Assembly: GCA_958295915.1 (NCBI GenBank)
Contig: OY282381.1
Span: forward strand, 4,548,722-4,612,721
Direction of reading: 5' to 3'
DNA from: an uncultured Caldilineaceae bacterium
GTDB taxonomy: Bacteria; Chloroflexota; Anaerolineae; Caldilineales; Caldilineaceae
DNA length: 64,000 bases
The notes under the pieces are model-generated. The model ran no database searches, was not told the DNA's origin, and saw only the letters and a program-made list of their open reading frames with translations. The position numbers and the translations under genes are program-made. This document shows, one piece after another, positions 17,858 through 27,900 of this stretch. Every line of letters starts with the position of its first letter. Within the stretch, counting starts at the first letter, position 1.

Positions 17858-19495
17858 ATGACAAAAACGCGAACCGGAGGCGAAGCCCTCGTCCACAGCC
17901 TGCTCTCCCACGACATCGACACGATTTTCGGACTGCCCGGCGTGCAAAATGACTATTTCTACAACGCTGTCTACGATGTCGGCGCGCGGCTGCGCCTGAT
18001 CCACACGCGCCATGAGCAGGGCGCAGCCTACATGGCCCTGGGCTACGCGCTGGCCTCCGGCAAAACCGGCGTCTATAGCGTCGTGCCAGGACCCGGCTTT
18101 CTCAACACCACCGCGGCCCTCTCCACCGCCTACGCCACCAACGCGCCCGTCCTCTGCCTGACCGGCCAGATCCACACCGACCAGATCGGACGCGGGTACG
18201 GAATGCTCCACGAAATCCCGGATCAGCTGGGCATACTGCGTTCGTTGACAAAATGGGCTCGCCGCGTCGAAAGCCCGCAGGAAGGCCCCCGGCTGCTCGC
18301 CATGGCCTTAAGCGAAATGCGCTCAGATCGGCCACGGCCCGTAGGATTGGAAGTGCCCTTAAACGTTCTCTCCGGCAAGGCGGAGTTGGACCTCAAGCCC
18401 CTGCCCCTGGCCGTGCGCCGCCCAGCAGTGGACACCGACGCTATCGAAGAGGCGGCCAAACTGCTGGGCCAGGCGCGCAATCCGCTGATATTCGTCGGCA
18501 GCGGCGCCCTGAACGCCGGCGAGGAGGTCTGCGCGCTGGCGGAAGCCCTGCAAGCGCCGGTTATCGCCAGCGACAGTGGACGCGGCATCCTCACCAGCCG
18601 CCATCCCTTCAGCCATACGCACAGCGCCGGACATCGCCTGTGGCCGCATGCCGACGTGGCCATCGCCATCGGCGCCCGTATGACGACACCGCTGATGCAG
18701 TGGGGGATGGACGACGACGCGACCCTTATACGTATCGACATCGACCCGCAGGAACACAGCCGCATCATGTCGCCGGCCGTGGCTATCGTCGCCGACAGCC
18801 AGGACGCCTTGCAGGCGTTGCTCCCGGCCCTGGCGCGGCGCAATCGCGCCCGCCCCTCCCGCCGGGAGGAGATGTTGGCCCTGCAGACGGAAATGAACGC
18901 CCTGTTTGATTCCTTCCAGCCGCAGGCGAGCTTCATGCGCGCCATCCGCGAGGCCCTGCCAGACGATGGCATCTTTGTGGAGGAGATGACGCAAGTCAGT
19001 TATGTCAGCCGCTTCGCCATGCCTGTCTACCAGCCCCGCACCTTCCTGACCACCGGCTATCAGGGTACCCTGGGCTGGGGCTTCCCCACCGCGCTGGGCG
19101 CCAAAGTGGCAGCGCCGCAGCGGGCGGTTCTGTCGGTCAGCGGTGATGGCGGCTTCCTCTTCGGCGCCACGGAAATGGCGACCGCAGTGCAGCACGGCAT
19201 CAATCTGGTAACGGTCGTCTTCAACGACAACGCCTACGGCAACGTGCGGCGCATGCAAAAGGAGCGCTATGGCGGGCGCATCATCGCCAGCGACCTGCGC
19301 AACCCGGACTTCGTCGCCTTCGCCCAATCCTTCGGCGCGCAGGGAGTGCGGACGCATACAGCGGACGGGCTGCGAGACGCTCTGATCGACGCCTTCGCCG
19401 CCGACATGCCGATCCTCATCGAAGTGCCGGTCGGAGAAATGCCCAGCCCGGGGTCGAAGGTGTTTGCCCCCGGAAGACGAGGCCGTGCGCGGTGA
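17858..19495 (+). CDS. Thiamine-diphosphate-dependent enzyme, acetolactate synthase-like
   Basis: A 545-residue member of the IlvB/benzoylformate decarboxylase superfamily. I chose ATG at 17858, with AAGGA 9 bases upstream, over the longer frame. The N-terminal Pyr domain has IFGLPGVQNDYFYNAV and the cofactor-activating glutamate in HTRHEQGAAYMALGYA. The middle domain is the NAD/FAD-like fold. The C-terminal PP domain carries the ThDP/Mg motif SGDGGFLFGATEMATAVQ with NDNAYGNVRR. It lies 155 bp after the enolase-superfamily gene, so it probably acts on the 2-keto acid produced there. It is not assigned to ilvB because no small subunit is nearby. Confidence 0.88.
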   Translation: MTKTRTGGEALVHSLLSHDIDTIFGLPGVQNDYFYNAVYDVGARLRLIHTRHEQGAAYMALGYALASGKTGVYSVVPGPGFLNTTAALSTAYATNAPVLCLTGQIHTDQIGRGYGMLHEIPDQLGILRSLTKWARRVESPQEGPRLLAMALSEMRSDRPRPVGLEVPLNVLSGKAELDLKPLPLAVRRPAVDTDAIEEAAKLLGQARNPLIFVGSGALNAGEEVCALAEALQAPVIASDSGRGILTSRHPFSHTHSAGHRLWPHADVAIAIGARMTTPLMQWGMDDDATLIRIDIDPQEHSRIMSPAVAIVADSQDALQALLPALARRNRARPSRREEMLALQTEMNALFDSFQPQASFMRAIREALPDDGIFVEEMTQVSYVSRFAMPVYQPRTFLTTGYQGTLGWGFPTALGAKVAAPQRAVLSVSGDGGFLFGATEMATAVQHGINLVTVVFNDNAYGNVRRMQKERYGGRIIASDLRNPDFVAFAQSFGAQGVRTHTADGLRDALIDAFAADMPILIEVPVGEMPSPGSKVFAPGRRGRAR

Positions 19496-19540
19496 TGCGC
19501 GGCGCATCCGCTTGCGTATTCAGACAGCCTCTCGCTTGAT

Positions 19541-19557
19541 GCGGGCGAGACGCCCGC
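19541..19557. terminator. Hairpin between convergent genes
   Basis: GCGGGCG at 19541-19547 is perfectly inverted as CGCCCGC at 19551-19557 with a 3-base loop. It lies between the ends of the ThDP enzyme (+) and the zinc-ribbon gene (-). T-runs are weak on both sides, so termination is possible but unproven. Confidence 0.45.
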
Positions 19558-19580
19558 GATCCCAGCAGGATATGTCCGCC

Positions 19581-20123
19581 CTATTCAGATATCTGCGCGG
19601 GGCGATAGCCGACCTCTTCTTCGGCAGTCTGGAGATCGGACCGCTCTGTGAATGGACTCTGCGCTTTCGCCGGAGATGGGCTGCCGGATTGGTCAGTGCC
19701 ACAGTGTACACAGATGTCCCATTCATAGCGCGCGGGTTTGCCGCAGGTAGAGCAGGCATATCGAAGCTGGGTGCGGCAGTTGTGGCAATAGTTCCAGTCA
19801 TCCTGCGCCGGCGCGCCACAGTTGTGACAGGTCAGAGTTTCTTCCAATTCCCGCAGCAGAGACTCTTCCTCCAACGCGCGATCGTAGACATCGGCCAAGG
19901 TCTCCTTCGGTCGGATCATTGCGTACAGGATCAGCCCGACAACAGGGAAAATCAACACGAGCAGGCTGGCGAGCCCAATGGCGAGCCAGTCCCGTGTGCG
20001 GGAGCGGATATCGTTGAATGTCCAGATGCCCATAGCGATCCAGAATGCGAAGAGAAACGCGCCGAGTAGGGCAACGAATATTCCAATGAACGTTGCCATC
20101 GTATTGATCAAATCCGCAGACAT
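19581..20123 (-). CDS. Membrane protein with C-terminal zinc ribbons
   Basis: A 180-residue protein with two hydrophobic helices at about residues 9-34 and 46-68. A short cytoplasmic helix follows (KETLADVYDRALEEESLLRELEETL), then tandem zinc ribbons CHNCGAPAQDDWNYCHNC and CSTCGKPARYEWDICVHC, each with paired CxxC knuckles. GGAG lies 6 bases before the start. Proteins of this layout (double zinc ribbon) are common in Chloroflexota and other phyla, but no function is assigned. It is convergent with the ThDP gene and divergent from aapJ. Confidence 0.85.
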   Translation of the reverse strand: MSADLINTMATFIGIFVALLGAFLFAFWIAMGIWTFNDIRSRTRDWLAIGLASLLVLIFPVVGLILYAMIRPKETLADVYDRALEEESLLRELEETLTCHNCGAPAQDDWNYCHNCRTQLRYACSTCGKPARYEWDICVHCGTDQSGSPSPAKAQSPFTERSDLQTAEEEVGYRPAQISE

Positions 20124-20216
20124 TGGGTTCTCCGGTCACTGTTCCCTGGGCACTGGCATGCGGGGAGTATAGCCCACGCCAAAGATTTCGCCAAACAATC
20201 CGACGGGTGTGGAGGT

Positions 20217-20260
20217 GTATCATCCTGCCCATCCTCCATCCTGAAAATCCTGATTCAGAC
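20217..20260. repeat. Interspersed repeat family C copy
   Basis: TATCATCCTGCCCATCC, CCATCCTGAAAATCC and TGATTCAGAC. It lies upstream of the aapJ promoter. Confidence 0.65.
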
Positions 20261-20301
20261 AATACGCGCTGACAGTAAAATGAAGATCCAGAATTTTGAT
20301 T

Positions 20302-20330
20302 TTGGTAGCTCACGACAATAGTGATATACT
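20302..20330 (+). promoter_or_regulatory. Probable promoter of the aap operon
   Basis: TTGGTA at 20302-20307, a 17-bp spacer, TATACT at 20325-20330, about 65 bp before the aapJ start. Confidence 0.5.
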
Positions 20331-20393
20331 TATAGCGGGAATTAAGATCTAATTCTTTCTTTCCTTTAACCCATCTATCCCAAGGAGTGCAGA

Positions 20394-21494
20394 ATGAAAA
20401 GCAGAGCGAAGTTCAACAAAACGGGCATGATTCTGTCGATGGTCGTCGGCATGATTATCGCCGCCTGCATCGGCCCGGCCGCCGCGCCGGCCGTCGTCGA
20501 GTCAGACGAGCCGACAGCCCCGGCCATGCAGGAAGAAGCCCAGTCCACCCTGAGTATTGTGCAGGAGCGAGGCGAGCTGATTTGCGTAAGCAATTCAATG
20601 CTGCCCGGTTTTGGTTTCCTGGATTCAGAAGGCAATTTCTCCGGCTTTGATACCGATTACTGCCATGCAATCGCTGCGGCGGTTTTCGGTGACGCCAACG
20701 CTATGGAAATCCGGCCAGCTACAGCGAAGGAACGGTTCACCGTCCTGTCTAGCGGCGAAGGTGATGTGCTGGTTCGCAACACCACCTGGACGATGTCGCG
20801 TGATACGGATCTAGGCCTGAACTTCGCCCCCACCACCTTCTACGACGGCCAAGGCATTATGGTGCGTAAAGATAGCGGTGTGATGAGCTTGGCGGATCTG
20901 TCCGGCGCCTCGATCTGTGTGGCGACCGGCACCACCACCGAGCTCAACCTGGCCGACCAGATGGCCGCCGCCGGTATCAGCTATGAGCCGGTCGTCTTAG
21001 AGACCGCGGATGAGGTCTTCAATACCTACGATGCAGGCCGCTGTGACGCCGTTACCACCGATAAATCCGGCCTGGTTTCCCGCCAGACAATCCTGGCCGA
21101 CCCGAGCGCGCACGTGATCCTGGATGTGACGCTCTCGAAAGAGCCTCTCGGACCAGCCGTCCGCCACGGCGACGACCAATGGTTCGACCTGGTGAGTTGG
21201 GTAGTCTTCGCTACCATCCTGGCCGAAGAGCACGGCATCACCTCCACGAACATCGACAGCTTCATGAACAGTGAAGACCCGAATATCCGCAAGCTGCTCG
21301 GTATGGAAGGCGATTTCTGCGCCAAAATCGGCCTGAGCAACGCCGGCTGCTTCGCGGATGTGATCTCCCAGGTCGGCAACTACGCCGAAATCTACAACCG
21401 CAACCTGGGCCCGGATACGATCTTCAATCTGCCGCGTGGCCTGAACAACCTCTACACAGACGGCGGCATCCTCTACGCGCCGCCCATTCGCTAG
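20394..21494 (+). CDS. aapJ: General L-amino acid ABC transporter, substrate-binding protein
   Basis: A 366-residue family 3 binding protein. The start at 20394 has AAGGAG 6 bases upstream. The leader is hydrophobic with a cysteine in IIAACIGP, suggesting a lipoprotein. The mature part starts LSIVQERGELICVSNSMLPGFGF, followed by FSGFDTDYCHAIAAAVFGD and the region DVLVRNTTWTMSRD, a clear AapJ/BztA pattern. It is followed by two permeases and an ATPase in AapQ-M-P order. In rhizobia the homologous system imports a wide range of L-amino acids. Confidence 0.94.
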   Translation: MKSRAKFNKTGMILSMVVGMIIAACIGPAAAPAVVESDEPTAPAMQEEAQSTLSIVQERGELICVSNSMLPGFGFLDSEGNFSGFDTDYCHAIAAAVFGDANAMEIRPATAKERFTVLSSGEGDVLVRNTTWTMSRDTDLGLNFAPTTFYDGQGIMVRKDSGVMSLADLSGASICVATGTTTELNLADQMAAAGISYEPVVLETADEVFNTYDAGRCDAVTTDKSGLVSRQTILADPSAHVILDVTLSKEPLGPAVRHGDDQWFDLVSWVVFATILAEEHGITSTNIDSFMNSEDPNIRKLLGMEGDFCAKIGLSNAGCFADVISQVGNYAEIYNRNLGPDTIFNLPRGLNNLYTDGGILYAPPIR

Positions 21495-21503
21495 AGGAGT
21501 GAA

Positions 21504-21543
21504 GAGAGAGGAGTGAGAAGCCGTTCTCTCTCGCTCCTCTCTC
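21504..21543 (+). terminator. Hairpin between aapJ and aapQ
   Basis: GAGAGAGGAG (21504-21513) pairs with CTCCTCTCTC (21534-21543), with inner AGAA/TTCT pairing. It is probably a message-stabilising or attenuating stem giving excess binding protein over permease. Confidence 0.55.
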
Positions 21544-21580
21544 CTCTTCCTCCGTTTCTCTTCCCTCTTTTCTCGCATAT

Positions 21581-22777
21581 ATGAGTCAGCCTATGCAGGA
21601 TATCCACGCCAGGCAGATCCGTCCCCCATTTTATCGTGACGAACGGGTCCTGAGTCTCCTGAGTCAGATCGTTGTGCTCGGAATCGTCCTCGGCTTGGGC
21701 CTGTTCTTTATCAGCAATATGATCGACGGGCTGAGCGAGAAGCACTCGGTCGCCATCAGCTTTGATTTTCTGCGCCAGACAGCCGGCTTCGACATCGGCG
21801 AGAGCCTGATCGACTATTCGCGGCAGGACACCTACGCGCGGGCGTTTGTGGTCGGCCTGCTCAACACCTTTCAGGTCGCGGCTCTCGGTATTGTTTTCGC
21901 TACAGCGCTTGGCGTTCTCATCGGCGTGATGCGGCTCTCCCCCAATTTTCTTGTCAACCGCATTGCCGCTATCTATATCGACGTCTTCCGCAATATCCCG
22001 CTGCTGGTGCTGCTGATCTTTTGGGCGCAGGCGGTCTTTCTCAAGCTGCCCCAGGTGCGGGAAGCGCTTATCCTGCCCGGCCCCATCTTCCTCAGCAATC
22101 GCGGGGTGGCGGTCCCCTGGGGCGTTCCCACCGACTCCTGGAGCGCCTATCTGGCAGTGCTGGGAGCGGGCATCGCGCTGGGAGCGGGCGTCGCCCTTGT
22201 CTTGCGCGAGCGGGGCAAGCGCACAGGACGCATGCCGTTCATTCCCCTCTGGTTTCTGGGAACGGTCGCCGCCGTCGGGCTGGTCGGCTGGCTGATCCTT
22301 CCCCAACCCCTGACCCTGGATCGACCGTTTCTGGACGGATTCAACACAAAAGGCGGCCAGGTCCTCAGTCAGCAATTTTTGGCCCTGCTCTCCGGCCTGG
22401 TCATCTATACAGCAGCCTTTATTGCCGAAGTCGTGCGCGCGGGCATCCAGGCCGTCTCCAAAGGCCAGCGGGAAGCGGCCACAGCTATGGGCCTGACGCC
22501 GACCCAGACCCTGCGGCTGATTATCTTCCCCCAGGCCCTGCGGGTCATCATTCCACCGCTGACGAGCCAATACCTGAATCTGACGAAAAACTCCTCCCTC
22601 GCCATCGCCATCGGCTATCCGGATCTGTTCGCGGTGGCAGGCAATACGATCCTGAATCAGACCGGCAGAGCGATCGAAGTGTTCGCCCTCATTATGGGCA
22701 CGTATCTGTCTCTCAGTCTGATCACATCCCTGTTGATGAATATGTACAATCAGCGCATTCGCCTGGTGGAACGGTGA
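21581..22777 (+). CDS. aapQ: General L-amino acid ABC transporter permease AapQ/BztB type
   Basis: A 398-residue inner-membrane protein with about eight hydrophobic segments. It shows the AapQ-specific long insert between the first helices (SFDFLRQTAGFDIGESLIDYS). The His/Glu/Gln permease core includes NTFQVAALGIVFATALGVLIG and the coupling motif GQREAATAMGLTPTQTLRLI. The SD before the start at 21581 is weak, so it probably depends on translation of upstream aapJ or on the pyrimidine-rich leader. It forms a heterodimer with AapM. Confidence 0.93.
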   Translation: MSQPMQDIHARQIRPPFYRDERVLSLLSQIVVLGIVLGLGLFFISNMIDGLSEKHSVAISFDFLRQTAGFDIGESLIDYSRQDTYARAFVVGLLNTFQVAALGIVFATALGVLIGVMRLSPNFLVNRIAAIYIDVFRNIPLLVLLIFWAQAVFLKLPQVREALILPGPIFLSNRGVAVPWGVPTDSWSAYLAVLGAGIALGAGVALVLRERGKRTGRMPFIPLWFLGTVAAVGLVGWLILPQPLTLDRPFLDGFNTKGGQVLSQQFLALLSGLVIYTAAFIAEVVRAGIQAVSKGQREAATAMGLTPTQTLRLIIFPQALRVIIPPLTSQYLNLTKNSSLAIAIGYPDLFAVAGNTILNQTGRAIEVFALIMGTYLSLSLITSLLMNMYNQRIRLVER

Positions 22778-22789
22778 AAACCGCTGTGG

Positions 22790-22805
22790 CTAGGGATCAG
22801 TGCCA
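22790..22805. repeat. Short partial copy of repeat family A
   Basis: GTGGCTAGGGATCAGTGCC-like words occur in the 79-bp spacer between aapQ and aapM. Confidence 0.4.
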
Positions 22806-22856
22806 AGCTACAAGGACAATCCCTGATTCCCAATTCGTAACTCCTCGGAGCATGAC

Positions 22857-24074
22857 ATGACAACAGCGGCGACATCGGCGACCCGCTCCCTTCCGCCGCC
22901 GAGCGAACGCTATACAATTCTCGGCTGGCTACGCAAAAATCTGTTCAGCAGTCTGTTCAATACAGTCCTGACAGTTGTCGCCGTGGCCTTTATCGTCTTC
23001 ATTCTCCAATCTCTGCTGCGCTGGGCCTTTACATCTGCCGAGTGGGGGGTGATCCCAGCGAATTTCAATCTGATTATGCGGGGCCGCTATCCGGCCGCCG
23101 AAGCCTGGCGTCTCTGGCTCGTCCTCTATCTGCTGGGGGGCGCAGTCGGGATGATATGGAGCCTGACAACCAGACAAATCGGCACAGCGCTGCTCGTCGT
23201 CTTCGTTCTGCCGTTTGCGCTGATGCTCGTTCCCTTTTTCTCCTGGGCCATACGCCTGAATCTGCTGCTCGTCGAAGTCATCGGCATCGGCGGATATGCC
23301 CTGGGCCGCTACCTGCCCATCGAACGACGGGGACGGGCCATCGCCTATCTGCTGATCGGCTATCTGATTCTGATGCTGGTGGTTCTGCGGGGCTTCGGCG
23401 AAGACGCCAACACCCTGCCCGCCGTGCCGACGACTCTCTGGGGCGGGCTGTTGCTCTCGCTGTTGTTGGCCTTTTTCGGCATCGCCCTCTCATTTCCCTT
23501 GGGCGTGTTGCTCGCCCTGGGCCGACAGTCGCAACTGCCGGCAATTCGTATCGCCAGCGTGATCTATATCGAATTTATCCGCGGCGTCCCGCTCATCAGC
23601 CTGCTGTTTATGGGCCAGGTGATGCTACAGCTCTTCCTGCCCGACGGCTTCCCCACCATCGACCGCGTCTTGCGGGCGCTGGTCGCCATCACCCTGTTCT
23701 CAGCCGCCTATACAGCCGAGAACGTGCGCGGCGGCCTGCAGTCGGTTTCCCGCGGGCAGCATGAAGCGGCCCAAGCCCTGGGCCTGAGCGGTTATCAGAC
23801 AACCATGTTGATCATTCTGCCCCAGGCCCTGCGCGCCGTCATCCCCGTGCTGGTGGGGCAGTTTATCGGCCTCTTCAAAGATACCTCTCTGGTGGCGCTG
23901 GTCGGCCTCTTCGACCTGCTCGGCATCGCCCGCACAGTTCTTGCCAACCCTGATTGGCTGGGTACCCAGCAGGAAATCTACGTCATGGTTGCCGGGTTGT
24001 ATTGGATCTTCAGTTATATGATGAGCTACGCCAGCCGCCGCATTGAGGAGCAGTTGGGGGTGGGAAAGCGGTAG
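22857..24074 (+). CDS. aapM: General L-amino acid ABC transporter permease AapM/BztC type
   Basis: A 405-residue partner of AapQ. The N-terminal region (YTILGWLRKNLFSSLFNTVL) and the following RWAFTSAEWGVIPANFNLIM match the AapM pattern. The core includes EFIRGVPLISLLFMGQVML and the coupling motif GQHEAAQALGLSGYQTTMLI. Hydrophobic helices run through residues 35-57, 80-105, 110-140 and the C-terminal permease domain. Start at 22857, 9 bases after GGAGCATGAC-type purines. Confidence 0.93.
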   Translation: MTTAATSATRSLPPPSERYTILGWLRKNLFSSLFNTVLTVVAVAFIVFILQSLLRWAFTSAEWGVIPANFNLIMRGRYPAAEAWRLWLVLYLLGGAVGMIWSLTTRQIGTALLVVFVLPFALMLVPFFSWAIRLNLLLVEVIGIGGYALGRYLPIERRGRAIAYLLIGYLILMLVVLRGFGEDANTLPAVPTTLWGGLLLSLLLAFFGIALSFPLGVLLALGRQSQLPAIRIASVIYIEFIRGVPLISLLFMGQVMLQLFLPDGFPTIDRVLRALVAITLFSAAYTAENVRGGLQSVSRGQHEAAQALGLSGYQTTMLIILPQALRAVIPVLVGQFIGLFKDTSLVALVGLFDLLGIARTVLANPDWLGTQQEIYVMVAGLYWIFSYMMSYASRRIEEQLGVGKR

Positions 24075-24140
24075 GAGCGCCCACTCGCGGACACCAAATC
24101 CTGTAAATCCCGTAAATCCTGATCCCGAGAGGTATGCCCG

Positions 24141-24890
<750 letters not shown>

Positions 24891-24893
24891 GCA

Positions 24894-24923
24894 GCCACTA
24901 GCCACTGACCACTAGCCACTGAC
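24894..24923. repeat. Interspersed repeat family A copy at a gene start
   Basis: Tandem words GCCACTAGCCACTGACCACT fill the entire spacer and touch the start codon of the restriction-modification gene, so that gene lacks a Shine-Dalgarno site. Confidence 0.75.
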
Positions 24924-27900
24924 ATGCCCGGCCAGCTGTTCACGCACTATTTCCTGTCCGACGGCATCGCCGCCACAAACGCCTGGCGGGCCTGCGTCGG
25001 GCAGCCGCAGGCATTCTCCGCCTTCAGGAACGGCGTCTCTGCCATCTTCGACGCCTTCAGCCACTACCAGAACCCCAATGAGGCCGTCACCGAGCAAGAC
25101 CTGATCCGCCCCCTGTTCGAGCTGCTCGGATGGCGCGACTACCTGCCCCAGCAGGGCGCCGCCCGCAACGAGGACATCCCCGATTACCTGCTTTTCAGCG
25201 ACGCCAACGCCAAAGCGCGCGCCGCCGCCAAACGCAGGCCCGGCGAACGCTATGCGGATGCGGCCCTGGTCGCCGAGAGCAAGCGCTGGCGTCTGCCTCT
25301 GGACGCCCGCGACCAGGACGACAGAGTCCAGGTCAGTTCGCCGCACGGCCAGATCCTGCGCTACCTGGCGACGGCCGACATCAGTGCAGACGGCCGCCTG
25401 CGCTGGGGCATCCTCACCAATGGCGGCCTGTGGCGTCTCTATGACCAGCGCGCCCGCCCGCGCGCCAGCGGCTACTTCGAAGCCGACCTGGCGGAACTGC
25501 TCCAAGCGGGCGACGAAGATGGCCTGCGTGTCTTCTATCTGCTCTTCCGCACGCCCGCCTTCACCCTGCAGCGGGGCGCCAAGACCACCTTCCTCGAAGA
25601 CGCCCTGGCAGAGGGCCAGCGCTATGAGGAGCAGGTCGCGCAGGACCTGTCCGGCGTAGTCTTCGAGCGCGTCTTCCCCAACCTGGTGCAGGCCTTGGCC
25701 GATACCACAGCAGGAGAACTGCCAGCGGCGCGCCAAGCCGCCCTGATTCTCCTCTATCGACTGCTGTTCGCGCTCTACGCCGAAGACAGGGGCCTCCTGC
25801 CGGTCAACGACCGGCGCTACGACGATTACGGCCTGCGCAAGCGCGTGCGAGACGACATCGCCCGCAGGATGGCCGACGCAGACACCTTCTCCGCTATCGC
25901 CACCAACTACTACGATCACCTGATGACGCTGTGCAAGCTGATCGACAAGGGCGACAGCTCCATCGGTCTGCCGCCCTACAACGGCGGCCTGTTCGCCGCC
26001 GAGGCCGCCCCACTGCTGCAGACGGCGCGCCTGCCCGATGCCACGATCGCCCCGATTATCTATGACCTGAGCCACAGCGAGACGGCCGCTGGACCCCGCT
26101 TCGTCAACTACCGCGATATGTCCGTGCAGCAGCTGGGCTCGATCTACGAGCGCCTGCTGGAGCGTGAGCCGGCGCGCGAAGAAGGCAAGATCATCGTGCG
26201 CCCCAACAGCTACGCGCGCAAGGACAGCGGCAGCTTCTTCACCTCCCAGGCCCTGGTCGACCTGATCGTCGACCGCACCCTGAAGCCGCTGGCGGCGGAA
26301 CGTCTCAAAGCGTTCGCGCAGAAAGCCGACGCGCTGAAGAGCGACCGCCGGCCCAAAGCCGAGCGCCAAGCCGAACTGCGCCAGCTGGACCCAGCCGAGG
26401 CCGTCCTCGATCTGAAGGTTCTGGACCCGGCCATGGGCAGCGGCCACTTCCTGGTCACCGCCGTCGACTTCCTCTCAGACTACATCGCCGAGCTGATCGA
26501 CTATCTGCCGGCGCTCCCCGAATGGCTGGACGGCGCCTATCTATCGCCGCTACTGGCGCGCGTGGCGGCCATCCGCCAGGAGATCCTGCAGCGGGCCACA
26601 GAATCGCAATGGGTCATCGACGCGGCCCAGCTGACAGACCAGGCCATCATCCGCCGCATGGTGCTCAAACGCTGCATCTACGGGGTCGACAAGAACCCGC
26701 TGACTGTCGAGTTGGCCAAGGTCTCACTGTGGCTGCACAGCTTCACCGTGGGCGCGCCGCTTTCGTTCCTGGACCACCACCTGCGCTGCGGCGACTCGCT
26801 GGTCGGCCTGCGGGTAGGGGAGGCAATGGGGGACTTGCAGCGGCTGGGCGGCCTGTTTGCCAGCTCCGCCATCGCCGGCGCGGAGGCCGCCACTGTGGGC
26901 ATGCAGCGCATCGAGGAGATGGCAGACGCCGACGTGGCCGAGGTGCAGGAGTCCGCCGCCTTGTTCCGCGGGGTCGAGGAGACGACGGCCGATCTGCGCG
27001 GCCTGCTCGATTTCCTGACAGGGATGCGCTGGCTGACTGCGGGCATGAAGAAGAAGGAACTCGCCACATTCGAGAGTCCCCTGATCCAGGCGCTGGGAGC
27101 GGACCCGCAAAACGCCTACAATCTGCTGGCCCGCGGCGACCAGGAGTATCTGGATTTTGCGGACGGCGCAGCGACGGCATTCGCGCAGATCTGGGAGGAT
27201 GCCGTCTCCATAGCCGACCGCGAAACCTTCCTCCACTGGGAGGTCGCCTTCCCCGGCGTCTGGCGGCAATGGCAAGACCACCGACCAGAAGGCGGCTTCG
27301 ACGCCGTGATCGGCAACCCGCCCTGGGATCAGATCGAACAGCAGGAGGTCGAGTGGTTTGCACTCCGCGACAATGAGGTAGCGCGCTCCGCGACTGGTGC
27401 GAACCGAAAAGCGTTGATCAGACAGCGAATGCAGCAGGGCGACGAACTCGCACTAGAGTACGAAGCAGTGCGAGAGCGCGCGGCAGCGATGCGCGCCTAC
27501 GCTAGATCGTCTAGTGGTTACCCGCTTCTGAGCGGTGGTCGTATCAACCTCTACTCCCTGTTCGTGGAGCGCGCCATGAACCTGATCAAGCCCGATGGCT
27601 TCGTGGGCCTGCTGACGCCCTCGGGCATCTACGCCGACAAGACCGCCGCCCGCTTCTTCCAGTCCATTTCCACGGGCGGGCGCATTGCCTGCCTGTTCGA
27701 CTTCGAGAACAAAAAGATATTCTTCAAGGACATCCACGCTTCGTTCAAATTCTGCGCCCTCATATTCGGCGGCGAAGAGCGACGTTTCGACCAGACCGAG
27801 TGCGCCTTCTTCCTGCGCGACACCGCCGCCGTCACCGACCCGGAGCGCTGCTTCCCGCTGTCGCCGCACGATTTCGCGCGCGTCAACCCCAACACCGGCA

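Noticed and set aside
18359..19507. A 382-codon minus-strand open frame opposite the ThDP enzyme
   Set aside because: The sense protein has full ThDP motifs; the antisense translation has no recognisable domain and is rich in R, H, Q and G as expected for a shadow.
19798..20313. Minus-strand frame beginning with a SESGFSGW-type peptide
   Set aside because: SESGFSGW is the translation of the family C repeat, seen at three places; the real gene here is the zinc-ribbon protein in another frame.
24912..26447. A 511-codon minus-strand open frame opposite the restriction-modification gene
   Set aside because: It is antisense to the nuclease and methyltransferase domains, with no start signal and no family resemblance.
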